A stretch of 64,000 nt of DNA from Gymnothorax reevesii (Eukaryota > Chordata > Actinopteri > Anguilliformes > Muraenidae): contig CM056576.1 in assembly GCA_029721435.1 (NCBI GenBank), positions 115,495,166 through 115,559,165 of the forward strand, written 5' to 3'. Under the pieces are notes generated by a model that was not told the DNA's origin, searched no databases, and saw only the letters and a program-made list of their open reading frames with translations. This document shows, in pieces, positions 22,550 to 34,264 of this stretch (positions are counted from its first letter, which is position 1; each line of letters starts with the position of its first letter). A program made the translations under genes and the position numbers.

Positions 22550-23255
22550 TTCAAATGTTCCAATGCGAATTTCCTGGTATCGCTGTAGTATCCACTCATT
22601 CTTGCATGGAGGTCTTCATGGAGGATTTCATTAATTCGACGCGTGCACTCCCATTTCAATAATGAAATTGTCTTTGCTTCTTATTCCTCCGAACAAAAAA
22701 GCGGACTTCAGGGGAAAACACTACACTGTACAATAGTGACGCTCTGTGGATAATTCAAGTCACTGCAGCGTATGGAAAAAGAGCGGTTTCCCAGCAGGTG
22801 CACTCTCACGATCGCCGACCAAGGATAAAAATCGACCAAAGTAAAAGATAAAGAAATGCAAGACTTGAGTATGGATATAAATGAACAAATTCATAGATAT
22901 TTCCTTTCCCAATTTATATTTGTATTTGTGTAGCTAATGTACTGAAATGTATTTCTGTATTTCAGACAATCCTTCAAGCAAGCAATTTAAGTTTGCAAAT
23001 ATTTCCTTGGAAAATAAATATCTAAACCAATAAGATTAACTCTGCATTCAGGCTGTAAATAAAATTTGTTCAATCAAATGCAGCAAACTTAAAAAACAAT
23101 GATAGAAAAAAAGGCTCATTTGCCTGAGCACCTTTGAAATAACACATTGCATTTGGCAGTTTTCGTTTTATTTTACTGCCAAGTTTCTGAGAATTTTTAA
23201 ACGTGAGTACAAATTATAGTTTTATTGATAAATCAAAATTTTATTTTATCTAAAA
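22550..23255. repeat. Left part of duplicated unit C (paralogue of 54480-55190)
   Basis: Non-coding. Blocks such as TAGTGACGCTCTGTGGATAA, TGTATTTCAGACAATCC and GTAAATAAAATTTGTTCAATC are shared in order with 54480-55190. Together with V6-V7 this defines a unit that recurs around V15-V16. Confidence 0.8.
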
Positions 23256-23640
23256 CGTCAAAGTCAAGCCCTGGCACCCAAAGATGGTGAGTAGGGCGCC
23301 AAGGCAAGGAGTTGAGATGAGGACCCAAGTGTAGGGACACAGATTTTATCAAATAAATGGTGAGGGAGGAAACCAAACAAACACAAAACTTCAGGACAAA
23401 GCAAAAGAGAGCTTCTAACAAAACAGGGGACCAGACTAAAGCTACCTGCCTGTGTGGCAGAAAACTAAACTTATTAACCCATAAGGGATCTAATTAATTA
23501 CTTTTGTACAAGGGAAACAGGTGAGGATAATTAAGTTATGGGGAACAGACCATTGATTTATTAGCACAAGGCAGGTAGCCAGGCAAAGGAATGCCAGAGG
23601 GGAGGGGCATTACAGTCACATTACAATTACATTACAATGA
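23256..23640. repeat. Insertion in unit C, unclassified
   Basis: Absent from the paralogous place in unit D, where flanking sequence runs from TTTTATTTTACC almost directly to AGTGGTCTGACCC. Resembles other reverse-complemented retroelement-like tails in the window. No gene. Confidence 0.5.
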
Positions 23641-23793
23641 GTGGTCTAACTCAGAATATTATTCATAATATATTATTATTTATATTAATCATTTCACAAT
23701 TTTCCTAATTTGGTGAGGCACTTACGACTCAATTTCAAAAATAAATAAATATGCTCTGTGGTGCCTGAGAGACAGTTGGCACTGGCATTGCCA

Positions 23794-23831
23794 GGTTTTT
23801 GTATGGGTTTATTGGGTTTCCTGTCACTGTG
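23794..23831 (-). other. RSS of V6 (22-bp spacer)
   Basis: Heptamer CACAGTG (23825-23831), 22-base spacer, nonamer ACAAAAACC (23794-23802). Consensus at both motifs. Confidence 0.93.
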
Positions 23832-24586
23832 GGCTGCAGGGCACAGTAGTACAGAGCAGAGTCTGTCACTTCAGCAGAGGAGATCTCCAGATCCACACGT
23901 TTGTTCTCTTTATCATTTGTGGCAACAAACTTCCCCTTTTTCTCTTTTTTATTGAGAGTTCCTAATACCGTGATGATGAATTCAGGTTTGGATCGGGGAT
24001 ACTGGCGATACCACTGCAAATAAGTCGCATCTTTGTAAGTGCATGAGAGATTAACAGTGTTTCCCTCCAGAACATTCAAGTCCCCAGTGATCGGTGTTAT
24101 TTCCGTCTGAATACTATCATCTGTGAGAGAAAAAAACAAGTATTTACAGACTTGCTGTGTTAATTGCAATGCAAATGGACATTATTCAAATGAATGATAC
24201 GACAATCTTCTATTTATACAACAATGAATCTGCCAAATATGTTCCACATCCCTTATATTTTGATGAAATTCAACCAAACCTTTTTTCCATGTTAAAACAA
24301 ACTAAGCTTTGTACAGAAAGAAATTGTGCAATAGTTTCATCTTCCTCCTAATCTTGTGCATCAAGTTGTTTTCTATAATTGCCAATTATAGAAACCAACT
24401 TCATGCACTAAATTAAAAAAAATATATATATTTTTAATAAACATGCACATCAAGCATATATTGGAAAATAAAAATTTTAAGCCTGACTGGGAAAAAAAAA
24501 ACCAACGATAGAACAGAGGTATGAAAAGTAATCACCAACTTACCTACTATGACTGAAAACAGAAATAATAAATAATGCAGCATCAT
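23832..24586 (-). CDS. TRAV: V6: TCR alpha/delta variable segment, class A, apparently functional
   Basis: Leader exon 24544-24586 encodes MMLHYLLFLFSVIV, donor GTAAGT. The V exon 23832-24120 encodes DDSIQTEITPITGDLNVLEG, first Cys near residue 41 (VNLSCTY), a short CDR1, Trp near 51 (LQWYRQYPRSKP), KKEKKGKFV in FR3 and second Cys near 107 (DSALYYCALQP). The exon is 289 bases, slightly shorter than its relatives because of CDR1. Open throughout with good splice sites. Its closest relative in the window is V15 in the paralogous unit; V7 is its class B partner about 1.6 kb away. Confidence 0.94.
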
Positions 24587-24649
24587 GGCAGCTGTCAGAA
24601 AGAAAGTATGATATTGAACTTAAGTAGAACACTCTAAATACTACACTCT

Positions 24650-24680
24650 GACTCCACCTTCCCCCTCAAACATAACTGAC
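24650..24680 (-). promoter_or_regulatory. Conserved upstream element of V6 (class A)
   Basis: Plus-strand CTGACTCCACCTTCCCCCTC with AAACATAACTGACAAT, about 65 bases upstream of the start codon. Near-identical blocks lie upstream of V11 and V15. Inferred V-promoter element. Confidence 0.45.
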
Positions 24681-24724
24681 AATCACATTTGTGGCATGTG
24701 GGGAGGTGGTTTTACATATAGGTG

Positions 24725-24805
24725 TAGCAGGCAGAAGGAGGGCCCAGGCGGGGACTTGAGCCTCCAGACTCCCGGGTAATAGTCATGCGCACTGACCACG
24801 TCGCC
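24725..24805 (-). repeat. tRNA-like (SINE head?) fragment
   Basis: Minus strand reads GGCGACGTGGTCAGTGCGCA ... GAGGCTCAAGTCCCCGCC, resembling box A and box B of a tRNA-derived SINE head. The acceptor stem does not pair, so this is not a tRNA gene. Confidence 0.35.
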
Positions 24806-25069
24806 AAAGAGCCAGGGCACGTACTTATTAGGAGACACTTCCAGTGACAGGACCCTTCAACTGTCACATCGATGTGCGGTAATCAACATAAGACAGACAT
24901 ATGTAAGTCTACAATGTTTTTATTCAGACAAGGAACCAGATGCAGATTTACAGTACAATCCACAATGCAGTACTTTAAAAAAAATGGATTTAGCAGAGGG
25001 AAAGGCCATAGCAAATATCAGAGGAGGAGGCAGTGGAGCTAAGTTGGGAATGACTGATGAGGATTGGGG

Positions 25070-25541
25070 TGTAATGTGAAAAGAAGCCACTAGATGGCAG
25101 TAATGACCTTTTTTTTTGTTCAGCCCAGTCTGGAGCTAGGTTCGGGCATGTCCTGGACATGTCTGAGAGGGGAAGGTCCCAGAGGAAAAAAAAAAGTCTT
25201 AATGTGGGAGGGGACTGCAAAAGAGTATATAAGGAGAGAAATTGAGAGAGTAAAGTAGTGGGAGAAATTGCAAGGAGAATGATACATTTGACCAGACCTG
25301 TCACTCATTTCAAGACCTGTGAAGCTTTTTGCGGATTTTTGCCTGTGTTGGAGCATTTTCCTCACCCGAAACATCACCAAGCAACCCCATATCAAGGGAC
25401 TGTAAATATTTTTTTTCTTGTATATATCAATCTTGGTCAGTAGTATGAATGTAGGTTAGTTGTCAGTCTTTGTTTAATTAAATGTGTTTGAGGTTTAAAA
25501 TTTTGTTTGTCATCCCTTGCTGTCATATATGTCATAACAAC
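25070..25541 (+). repeat. Possible solo LTR
   Basis: Contains a TATA-like GTATATAAGG (25216 on), an ATTAAA polyadenylation-like motif downstream, and ends ...GTCATAACA followed by ACTTGGGGCC, which resembles an LTR end plus primer-binding start. No second LTR or coding genes were found. Tentative. Confidence 0.3.
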
Positions 25542-26170
25542 TTGGGGCCATAACAAGGGCATGTTAGTGCACAGGCCAGTGGCCATTCTGGGCAGTAGCT
25601 AAGCTGTAGATCCCACTGGCCTAAGCAGTACAGCTGAAATGAAGGGTTTAGCATGAATGCAGTCTCAGTCCTGGAAATCGATAAAGGCGTGGGAGGTTTT
25701 CCTAATAAACTGACCCAGAGGAACAGACTGGAAAAGTAGATTAACAAGAAAGTGGCCCGAATCCTGGAAACTGATATGAGGACTTGGGAACGTGTTTCTA
25801 TCAACAAGATGCTGAAGAGTAGTTATGCTTTTCTTCACCAATAATTTATGGAAACACACGGAAGGAGAGCTCAGCTCAAGACCAGAAGACACAAATGGAC
25901 TAGTAAGTTTATTAGGGCATAAAGCAATGCAATCCATAGTGAATTCAAAATGAACTTATATAGACGAGATCTTCACAAAAGGAGAGGGGCATACAACTGA
26001 CAACACCTGTGAGCAAGAGAGGAAAGTAGATTATAGATCAATTAAAGGAGACAAAACCACAAAACACATGCAGGCTACTGGAAGGGGGGGGGGACCAATT
26101 AAGGATGCAATAACATTGTGACATATAATGAAAATGTATCAAAACAGTACTGCTCATCCTTAATCTCAGG
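25542..26170. other. Downstream flank of V7
   Basis: No gene. Bases 26020-26170 match 60550-60710 beside V16 (for example AGATCAATTAAAGGAGA and CACATGCAGGCTACTGGAA), part of the duplicated unit. Confidence 0.6.
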
Positions 26171-26178
26171 TAGTGTCA

Positions 26179-26216
26179 GGTTTTTGTACAGAGTTTATGG
26201 GTTTCCTGTCACTGTG
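26179..26216 (-). other. RSS of V7 (22-bp spacer)
   Basis: Heptamer CACAGTG (26210-26216), 22-base spacer, nonamer ACAAAAACC (26179-26187). Confidence 0.93.
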
Positions 26217-26776
26217 GGCACCAGGGCACAGTAGTACAGAGCAGAGTCTGACACTTCAGTTAAGGAGATCTCAAGATCCACACGTTTATTCTTTGTATCA
26301 TGCCTCACAGTAAATTGCTTCTCTGTCTTTGTCTCAGAACCGTAATACACGAGGATGAGGAATTCTGGTTTGGATCCAGAATATTGCCGATACCATTGTA
26401 GACTATTTGGATTAACAGCTGAGTATGTGCATGACAGATTAACACTGCTGCCAGCCAGAATGTTTTCTCCTTTAGATGTGGCTGTGATTGTATCCTGTCC
26501 AAGACTGTCACCTGGGGACAAAATGATGTTTTTCATGACTTTGAGGTAAATATGCGCATTTCAAGGAGCGAGCTTTTGATCCTTGTCATTTACATTCATA
26601 CAAGATACATTACATCATTACAAAACTATTAAAAATTGAAAATTGAGACACTCTTCAAAACTTCCGTAAAACCAAACATTCAGATTTTACACTTTATATG
26701 CAGCATTGGTGAGAGATGAAATTAGCCACTTACCAACCATTGTTGACAACAGAAGGAATAAACAGAAGACTTTCAT
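26217..26776 (-). CDS. TRAV: V7: TCR alpha/delta variable segment, class B, apparently functional
   Basis: Leader exon 26734-26776 encodes MKVFCLFLLLSTMV, donor GTAAGTG. The V exon 26217-26511 opens GDSLGQDTITATSKGENI, with first Cys near residue 42 (VNLSCTYSA), Trp near 54 (LQWYRQYSGSKP), YYGSETKTEKQFTVRHD through CDR2-FR3, and second Cys near 109 (DSALYYCALVP). No stops. About 85 percent identical in protein to V16 by eye (some 15 differences in about 97 residues). The shared 5' and 3' flanks show the pair arose by segmental duplication rather than retroposition. Confidence 0.95.
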
Positions 26777-26853
26777 GATAGCAGTTGGAGAGAAACTGAC
26801 ATTAAGTCCAGTAAAAAAGTCAATTTTGATTCCACTGAAGTTTTCACTCAAAA

Positions 26854-26869
26854 CTCCTCCCACTCACTG
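26854..26869 (-). promoter_or_regulatory. Conserved upstream element of V7 (class B)
   Basis: Plus-strand CTCCTCCCACTCACTG, 78 bases upstream of the start codon; identical to the block upstream of V16. Confidence 0.5.
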
Positions 26870-26959
26870 GTTACATTGCTCCTCCTCTGGAGGCAAAACA
26901 TGCATGCTCAATACCTCTTAAGATTACAAAGAAAATAATGTTATTTTGTAGTAGCCACA

Positions 26960-27190
26960 GACCTCATACAGATCTACAGCTTTAAAAGTAATGGATTGTT
27001 TAATTGCAAATTATCTGTGTACTCTACAAGTCTATGCTGTGGCTAGAACATGAAAACAATGGCTGTATTCATTTGCACAACATGAAACATATAGTCACTT
27101 TAAATGCTCTCACTCAATTCAATGAGCCTTATCATCTATTCAGTAGGTAAATTAACTGCATTCATCAGTTGAAGAATTACTTTACACTGC
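26960..27190. repeat. Shared upstream flank of class B genes
   Basis: About 230 bases similar to 12990-13210 (beyond V4) and 63590-63840 (beyond V16). Non-coding. Marks the end of the duplicated A-B cassette. Confidence 0.65.
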
Positions 27191-29955
27191 AGCTTTCTTA
27201 TATTATTATTATTATTATTCATATCTGTCTGTCTCCTCGAGTGGAGTTTATTTCATGTTTTTTGTTTCTTTCTGTCTTTTGTCCCTTGTCATTTTCCGTA
27301 GTTTGTCCCAGTCGTTGCTCAGTCTCTCAATTTGTCTCCCCAGTTTTTAATTTCCTCTGCGTCACTCTAACACCTGATTCCAGTTTTTTTTCCACATTAC
27401 ATCTTTGTGTTTAAGTCTGCTTCTGTTCCCTTTTTATTGCTTGATTTTCTTGTGCCTATCCTTGTTTTCCAGGATATTTCTCGAGAATCTGCTTGCTAGT
27501 TCCTGTACCTGTCATGGTTTGCTATGTGCTATTTACTTTCTTTGTTACTCTCGTCCCTGATGACATTATTTTCTTTCCACATCGGATTTTTTACCCAGTC
27601 GGCTGATTACTCCTGGGCGATCCTTCCCGGAGTCTATTTAAGCCAAAAGTCGCCACGCCTCCTTCGCTGGAGTGTTTGAAATGACATTGCTCACTTCGGC
27701 TCGATATATTTCTATATTTCTATATTTTCTATTTTCTTTGTTTCTGGGAAGCTTAGGTTATTTGGCACAATTGTTAGGTGCCTTGTTTAGTTTTCTCTCT
27801 CTTGAGATTTCTTTTTATATCTGGTTGCTCGCTTCGTTTCTGGCACTTAAGCCCTTTGTTTATTCAGAAACACGAGCTTGTTTGCGCTCTTATTCAGCTC
27901 AATCACTTTCAGCTGCGTCGGCTCTCTGCTTGATGCAGCTTCGCCTGCCGCGGCATCTGAAACTCTGCTCTAACCAGCAAGTACAGTACCGAGGGATGGG
28001 AAAACGAGAACTTGGGAAGATTTGAACATTATCATTCATTGCATTGAAAAATTTGTAGACTATGCCAGGAGTTTCAAAAACCCGGTCCTGGGGGCTCACC
28101 TTGTCGGCTGATTTTTGTTCCAGTCACAACTGCAATCCCAGAATTTTGATGAATTGCTAATTTCTCTAAATCAAATTCCCCCTACTCACATAGAATGTAT
28201 TACCCTTTGAAGACTTATGTCAGAAATGGCTATTGGGGCAATTACTGAAGAACTGAAGAGTTGGAAATTAAAATTCAATTATATTGCAAATTTTTTATTG
28301 CATCAAATAAGGAGAAAATTGTCACTTTTGTAAAATTGTAGAATCAATTGACTTTTAATTGTTGAAACCATGGATGTGGTCATCAAAACTGACCATTTAT
28401 TTAGTGATTAAGATTTCAAAGACAAAGCAAATTAAGAAGAGTCAAACTTGTTTTGTGTTATGTTTGTGATTGATTTTAGGAAAACAATTTGTGAAGAACT
28501 TGAACACCTGTGTTCAGAAGCCAAATTAGCAGTGATTGATTGATTGATTGACAGACCGACGAGTGTTGATGTTGTTCATTTAAAACTTACTGCCACCTTG
28601 GTTTGGCTTCCTACCAGGAATGTCAAAAAATGAGCACAACGTAAATGTTGGGCTTTCAAAAATCATGGAATGCCTAGCCATTTTAGTCAAGTGGTTTATG
28701 AGGGTGAAATGACTCTCTGGCCTGAAAAGCAATTAATTACAGAAAAAAACAAATCTTGTTAATTCTTAGATTGTAAGTATGATTGGAATAAAACCCAGCA
28801 TACGTAGTGGGTGCATAAGACCACGTTTGGGAACCCCTGTACTACACAGAGCTGTATTCATAATGCTCGTTGGTGACATCTGCTGATAAAATACAGGTAG
28901 ATGTTCAGCAGTCAAATGATGGTGCCCTCTTAAAAGATTGTTTTCATGCACAAATTTTTTTTTTTTTTTTTTTTTGTGAACGGCAGGTCGGTTAGCAATG
29001 CTACTCCAGTATTATGTTGCAAATTATGTTAAAAGATTTTTGGGCAGTGGTAATTACTTTGGGGCAGTGGGTGTGCTTGGTGTACTGGATAATAACTGCA
29101 ATCAACAATCACCATCCGTCTTGGGTTCCTCTGAATACGCTGGCTTTCGTGAAGAAACTGGAAGTGTAATCACTAGCCAAAACAAGTGCTAATTTTTCTT
29201 AATTAGTTCCTTTACATGTTTTATTATTGAGGTTACCCACTTGAGGTCTTATAGCCACATTGTCTAAAATAGCAATAGCTTTAAAACACAGGACAAAATC
29301 TGTTTTACTGCAAGAAATATGCACTTTTAACCTGATAATATTAAAGAGATTTTCAAAAGCCCACCTGTCTAACCAAGGTTGTCAGATGCTTCAATTTGAA
29401 TGAAGCGGACGTCAGTGACCTCCCAGAGTGAAGCAAGCCTCGGCACAGCGGCTTCAAAACAATCCTCCATCCAGTGTGAAGCCAGTGGTGGTGCCTCGGC
29501 ATCAGATATAACATAACTAGCTGTATCCCACTCCTGCATCTCCTTCCTCCTACTTCACCTCTACCCTCGCCATCATCCTCTCCTTCCTCCGTCAGATTGA
29601 TCCACCGGCTCTGACATTGGCCTCCTTCATCGACCTCATCTGCTCAGCCCTGCATGCTCCTGGCTACTGTAGTTCGACTCCTGCCTGCCCACCAGCAACC
29701 AGTTGTCTTGTACACCTGCTTTGCTCTGATTGCTTGTCTACCATACCTGACCTGTTCGCCCCAATTTATGGACCACCATCTGCTTGTGGTTCCTGTGCTC
29801 TGAGTCTGATCCCAGTGAGTCTTTTATTGCTTTGCTGAATGTTAACTATAACAATTCAACCATGATGCTTTTCTGCTAACATTTAGCAAAACATTTTAAC
29901 AGCACTTTTGCCTTTTTTAGGGAATGCATTTGTATTCCATTTTCTTGGTAGCCAT
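27191..29955. other. Long intergenic stretch, no gene recognised
   Basis: Pyrimidine-rich 27200-28030, with a TATA-like TCTATTTAAGCC near 27630, may be retroelement-derived. 28100-28960 is AT-rich and ends in a T run (28950-28974). 29400-29840 is GC-richer and has a 73-codon frame without recognisable domains. No V remnant, RSS or transposase was seen. Confidence 0.5.
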
Positions 29956-30191
29956 TCCGTATTTTCAGTCATGGTCTGTTAGGATCATTGCCAAATATTA
30001 CAACAAATAATTTGCCGCAAAAGAATCTTATCATTATCATTATTTTGCACCACTAATGTGACACTTTCAGTACAGATTGGTAACAGGTGCATTGGACTGA
30101 GACCAAATATGTTGATAATATATTGAGAGGCACTTCCTGATGAGGCTTTATCTGATAAAAAAAAAAACATCAAAGCCGTTGAATCCGAGCA

Positions 30192-30229
30192 GGTTTTTGT
30201 ATGAGAGTCAGCATTAATGTATCACTGTG
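30192..30229 (-). other. RSS of V8 (22-bp spacer)
   Basis: Heptamer CACAGTG (30223-30229), 22-base spacer, nonamer ACAAAAACC (30192-30200). The spacer differs from the class A/B type but matches that of V12. Confidence 0.93.
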
Positions 30230-30653
30230 CTACTAAGCTCAGAGCACAGTAATACATTGCAGTGTCCTCTGGTATTAATTTGGAAATGGTCAAAACTGTT
30301 TTGCCACTGGATTTGTCAGCAGTTGCATCAAATCGTCCTTGAGCATCATTTGATGTGTGAGAGCTGTACCCCCTGCGCAGTATGTACTGAAGGGCTGATC
30401 CAGGGTACTGACGGTACCAGTAGAAATAGTAGTTAACTCCGCTACTCGTACTGAAGGTACAGTCCATGGAGACTTTTACACCCTCAGCCATGCTTAGATC
30501 CTTGACTTCTCCAGTACAAATGCCTGAAAGCATAATATCACAAATAATTGTAATTAATGTCAGAAACAAGAACAAACCAGTATCCTCTGTTCAGCTTATT
30601 AAAAATAACTTACTGAAACTTAGAGTTAACATGAGCCCAAATAAAAGCTGCAT
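30230..30653 (-). CDS. TRAV: V8: TCR alpha/delta variable segment, class C, apparently functional
   Basis: Leader exon 30614-30653 encodes MQLLFGLMLTLSF, donor GTAAGTT, with intron only about 90 bases. The V exon 30230-30523 encodes ICTGEVKDLSMAEGVKVSM, first Cys near residue 35 (SMDCTFS), Trp near 49 (YFYWYRQYPGSALQY), SNDAQGRFDATAD in FR3, and second Cys near 106 (EDTAMYYCALSLVA). FR2 ending ALQYILRRG and FR3 with DTAMYYC set this class apart from A and B. No stops. V12 is its duplicate; 115 consecutive bases covering FR2 to early FR3 are identical between the two. Confidence 0.95.
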
Positions 30654-31402
30654 CTTGCTGTGAGGTGAATGTTCTGTATTTTAGGAGGAGAGAGAACCTG
30701 GGGCAGATTATGTGCTGTAGTTTAACTGTAAGGATCAGTGGGAGGGGCAACAGTGGATTTTTGAGGATGAAAAATTCAGTTAAACTTCTGACTCTGTCCG
30801 GTAGAGTCAAAAAAGTGTTTTTGTGCTGTTCTGTGAACCATTTGCATTCCTTTATTGATGCCTTGTGAGGTTGCAAGCCAGATCACAAATTTAATTTGCT
30901 CCTATATCATGAAGTCCTCCACTAAAGTACCATTTATTAACCATACCAGACCTTAAGGGTACATTTTACTGTGTTTATTACAATTGTGGAGAAAAAAATG
31001 TCTCGCTCAGTGGTTTTAAATGATTGAACACCTGGAAATTTCAAAAACATGGATGATCTGAGGCTGGCGTGAGGCATTAATCACAGCAGAGGTACCTATC
31101 TGCATGGTGGCTGATTCAGGTTTCTTGCTATATGACAGTTCACTGCTCTGGAGTTTCCATACATAAGTGAACAATCTTTAACACTTTTTGCATTTCTCCT
31201 TTTGAATGAATGAGTGAATGACTGTAATCTAATATTGAACCATACCCTAGCAAAAGATACTAATAATGAAATTATTCAGACATGAGTCGATAATTGCACT
31301 TGAACATACTGTTAATCACTGCAAAAATACAGCTGAATTGTCTGTACAGTGTGAATTGTGCAGCAGTGAACTCCTCATAAAAGCTGTTTCCACTCTTTTT
31401 GG
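30654..31402. other. Upstream flank of V8, duplicated at 44149-44770
   Basis: Non-coding, similar along its length to the flank of V12 (for example GAACCTGGGGCAGA, TGGAGTTTCCATACATAAG and CTCATAAAAGCTGTTTCCACTC). The similarity stops at 31403, where the next element begins in this copy. Confidence 0.75.
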
Positions 31403-31405
31403 GCT

Positions 31406-32128
31406 GGGTCGAGCAGCGGCCTGCCAGCAGATGGCTGGCCATTAAATATAATGGTGGTCGGTGGTTGCAGATATAAGTTCAATGCTATTGAAGTCTATGA
31501 GAAAATGACCCTACTTTGCCACCTGATTTATTATTTCAATAATGATTTTCCACATCATTTTATAGTATCTATTGCAAGTTCCAAGTCTCCATCGACACAT
31601 CACGATTCATTTCACTTCATTTTCGTAAATTATAGTCCAAAATAGACTAGAATAAAGGATAAAGCCAGAGTATGCTTTAGGGGCGTGGCTATCCTCTGGT
31701 CCTCGTCCGATACAGTCAGATCCAGAGCCACGCTCCTCTGCGGATCTTCAATTCGTCCAGTAGGAATAACATCCGGTTTCAAAATGACAAAATGTTGCTG
31801 TTCAAATTGCCAAAATCGAGGCTTCTTAAATGCTCCTGTGATCTGGAAAAACTGTCACTTTTGGTGGAAAAGAGTTTGACCCTCATTTGTTGTGATCTAG
31901 AGCAATGAAAATCTTAAAACTCTTGCTATTTGTGTTATTCGAACGGTCAAAATAAAGTTTCTATTTTTTTCTTTTAGGAAAAATCCAAAATCTAAAGGTT
32001 TTTGTTCAATTATGAGACCCTTGCCACTGATAAACTCACTAGGTTTTTCCAAATCACAGGAGAATGGTATGCTGAAACCAATGGGTGATGTCACAGTTGC
32101 TTCGTCCATCTTTTTAAACAGTCTATGG
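31406..32128 (+). mobile_element. MITE-like repeat, CCATAGACTGT family, copy 2 (5'-truncated)
   Basis: Longest copy of the family. Shares AGAAAATGACCCTACTTT... and TAAAGGATAAAGCCAGA... with copy 1, and ends AAACAGTCTATGG, the inverse of the copy 1 start. Inserted in the V8-V10 unit; the sister unit lacks it (flanks continue directly at about 44780). Confidence 0.65.
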
Positions 32129-32808
32129 GTGGAAGTGGCACCGACACTATTATGCTTCAGTATTATCAAGAATACCGGTATGATGCCCCGACTGGTTTCC
32201 AAATTAACTTATACCTTTGTGCGTTCATGAGTTGGTTCGCTTGAACGGAAGCAGTTGTGGTGGCCGCTTTGATTGTAGCTACGAGAGCAACTTTAACCAT
32301 ACTGTTAAATTAAAACACATTTTTGTGCATATAGAATGTTCACTATGTTGAATATTTCACGCCAATGAATGTTTCTTGGCGATGTTGGTCGCCATTTTAC
32401 AAAATTAATGTGTATATTTTCTTCTAATGAACAGCAAAAGGTGATTTAAATTTAATATAGTGAATGCTTATGCTGCGCTTGCTCTAGCTAGCATCCAGGG
32501 CTTTTAAAAAGTTCCATTCGACTTTGTTGCATTACGAGCATAGTCAGACCATTTAGGCTAATTTCATTTCACACTAGATTGGTTTGGTTTGTTTCATTCC
32601 TTCATGCTTGTTTTCTCTGACACTGTTTGTGAGATTCCATAGAGATAGAGGAATGTAACACATCATACCAATCTAGCGTGAAAGAATTATAACAATGGTC
32701 GGAACGTGTTTTTAATTTCCCTATTCAATCTTGCGACTGATGCGACAGTCAACAAGCATGGAAGACAGCATCTGTTGCAAGATTGAAAAGAGAAACTTTC
32801 ACTTCATA
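32129..32808. other. Unassigned sequence within the insertion
   Basis: Not present in the sister unit at 44.8 kb. No coding sequence or element ends recognised. Confidence 0.45.
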
Positions 32809-32810
32809 TA

Positions 32811-33838
32811 CAGTTGCAATCAAAATTATTCAACCCCCATTGCAAATTGCGTTTAATAGCAAAATTTACAAACTTTCAGCTGTTTGTGATAAACAGATGA
32901 AACAAGAGCATTTTAAATAGCTCAACACAACTAATATTACAAGTGGTTTCTCCAAATTTAACACAAAATGTCATTTTTAATGACTGCTGCAGTCTCAAAA
33001 TTATTCAACCCCCCGAATAGAATCCCCCATAAGAGCATATTTGCAAATCAGATGTTGTCTCAAGCACACCTAATGCAGCTAATCAAGAGCTTAATTAGTT
33101 GCATCAGGTTTGCTTGAGATAGAACACATCAAATACTTGCTCTCGCTAGGGGTTTGTTGGCAGTGACATTTGATTGCATATTAGAAATATGGCTGTCAAA
33201 AGGCTGGCCAGCTTCCTCTGGCACTAAAACTCTGCCGAGTGTGGAGGGCAAGATGGATTCAGTCAAGTACCAGGATATCCAAGGAGAAAATGTCATGCCA
33301 TCTGTAGGGAAGCTGACGCTTTGTTATCATTGGACCTTCCAAAAGGACAATGATCCTAAGCATACCTCACCATCCACCAAGGCTTCATTTCAGAAGAAGT
33401 CTGGGAAGATTCTAGAGTGCCCATCACATTCACCTCACTTGAACCACATAAAAAATTTGTGGTAGGATTTGAAGAACACAGTTGCTGCATGCAAACCCTA
33501 GAATATCAGTGAACTGGGGGCCATTGTCCATGAGGGCTGAACTAAGATTCCTTGGGAATATTGTCAAAAGCTGACATCTCCCTATGCATCACATTTCCAG
33601 TAGGTCATTGTGGCAAAAGAGTTTTCTACTAAGTAAAGGGTTGAATATTTTTGATCCTGCAGCAGTCATTAAAAGTGAAATTGTGCATTGAATTTGGAGA
33701 AGCCACTTGTAATATTTGTCGTGTTGAGCCATTTAAATTGTTCTTGTTTGATTCGTTCATTGCAAACAGCTGAAAGTTAGTAAATTTTGCCAGTAAAGCT
33801 AATTTGCAAAAGGGGTTGAATAATTTTGATTGCAACTG
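32811..33838 (+). mobile_element. Tc1-like transposon, internally deleted (TTGCAATCAAAATTATTCAA family)
   Basis: Ends CAGTTGCAATCAAAATTATT and its inverse, each followed by TA (32809-32810 and 33839-33840). Total 1028 bases, shorter than a full Tc1. A transposase relic lies at 33154-33465. Confidence 0.88.
33154..33465 (+). pseudogene. Tc1-like transposase fragment
   Basis: Catalytic-core remnant. WTFQKDNDPKHTS corresponds to the QQDNDPKH block (second catalytic Asp), and HSPHLNHIKNLW to the [11 protein letters not shown] block, with D and E replaced by H and K. So the catalytic residues themselves are lost. The N-terminal half is deleted. Confidence 0.82.
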
Positions 33839-34226
33839 TAATTGTGTGAGCTTTGCCTCGTTTAGCATCCTTTTCTTGGGCACACATTCTCAAACAGCAC
33901 TTGGCGGCCCAGCCATAAACTAGGTTTCACCTTGTCTTGTTTATGTGTCTGCTGCAGTTTACATGCAATACGGAGAGCAACTTTAACTGTTGAGCTGAGT
34001 GGAGCTTTGCATATTTTCCATCTTGCATTCAGATAAGACCCATTTGCGCAGGTAGACTGTATTTGGTCCATTCATTTTAGGTTTCTAGTACAGTATACTC
34101 ATGTTCAAATATTGACCTAGTCTAAATAGACATCTGAGAAACACAAAAATATTAGATTCAAGGCATATTTTAAAATTGGATGAAAACAGGCTTTAATGCA
34201 TTTTAATAGTGGTTCAGGTTCAAACA
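33839..34226. other. Downstream flank of V9
   Basis: From about 33955 this matches 44770-44930 beside V13 (shared GGAGAGCA(A/G)CTTTAACTGT and ATATTTTAAAATTGGATGAA). Non-coding. Confidence 0.6.
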
Positions 34227-34264
34227 GGTTTCTATACAGAGTTTATGGGTTTCCTGTCACTGTG
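34227..34264 (-). other. RSS of V9 (weak nonamer)
   Basis: Heptamer CACAGTG (34258-34264) and 22-base spacer are normal. The nonamer reads ATAGAAACC (34227-34235), two changes from ACAAAAACC. Recombination may be reduced. Confidence 0.85.

Noticed and set aside
24725..24805. Genuine tRNA gene
   Set aside because: Box-like motifs are imperfect and the acceptor stem does not pair; more likely a SINE head.
25532..25937. Two overlapping 90-codon frames on the minus strand
   Set aside because: Overlapping frames without domain or conservation; likely non-coding.
29617..29838. 73-codon frame with Cys and Pro
   Set aside because: Too short, no motif, no start context; treated as chance in a GC-richer patch.
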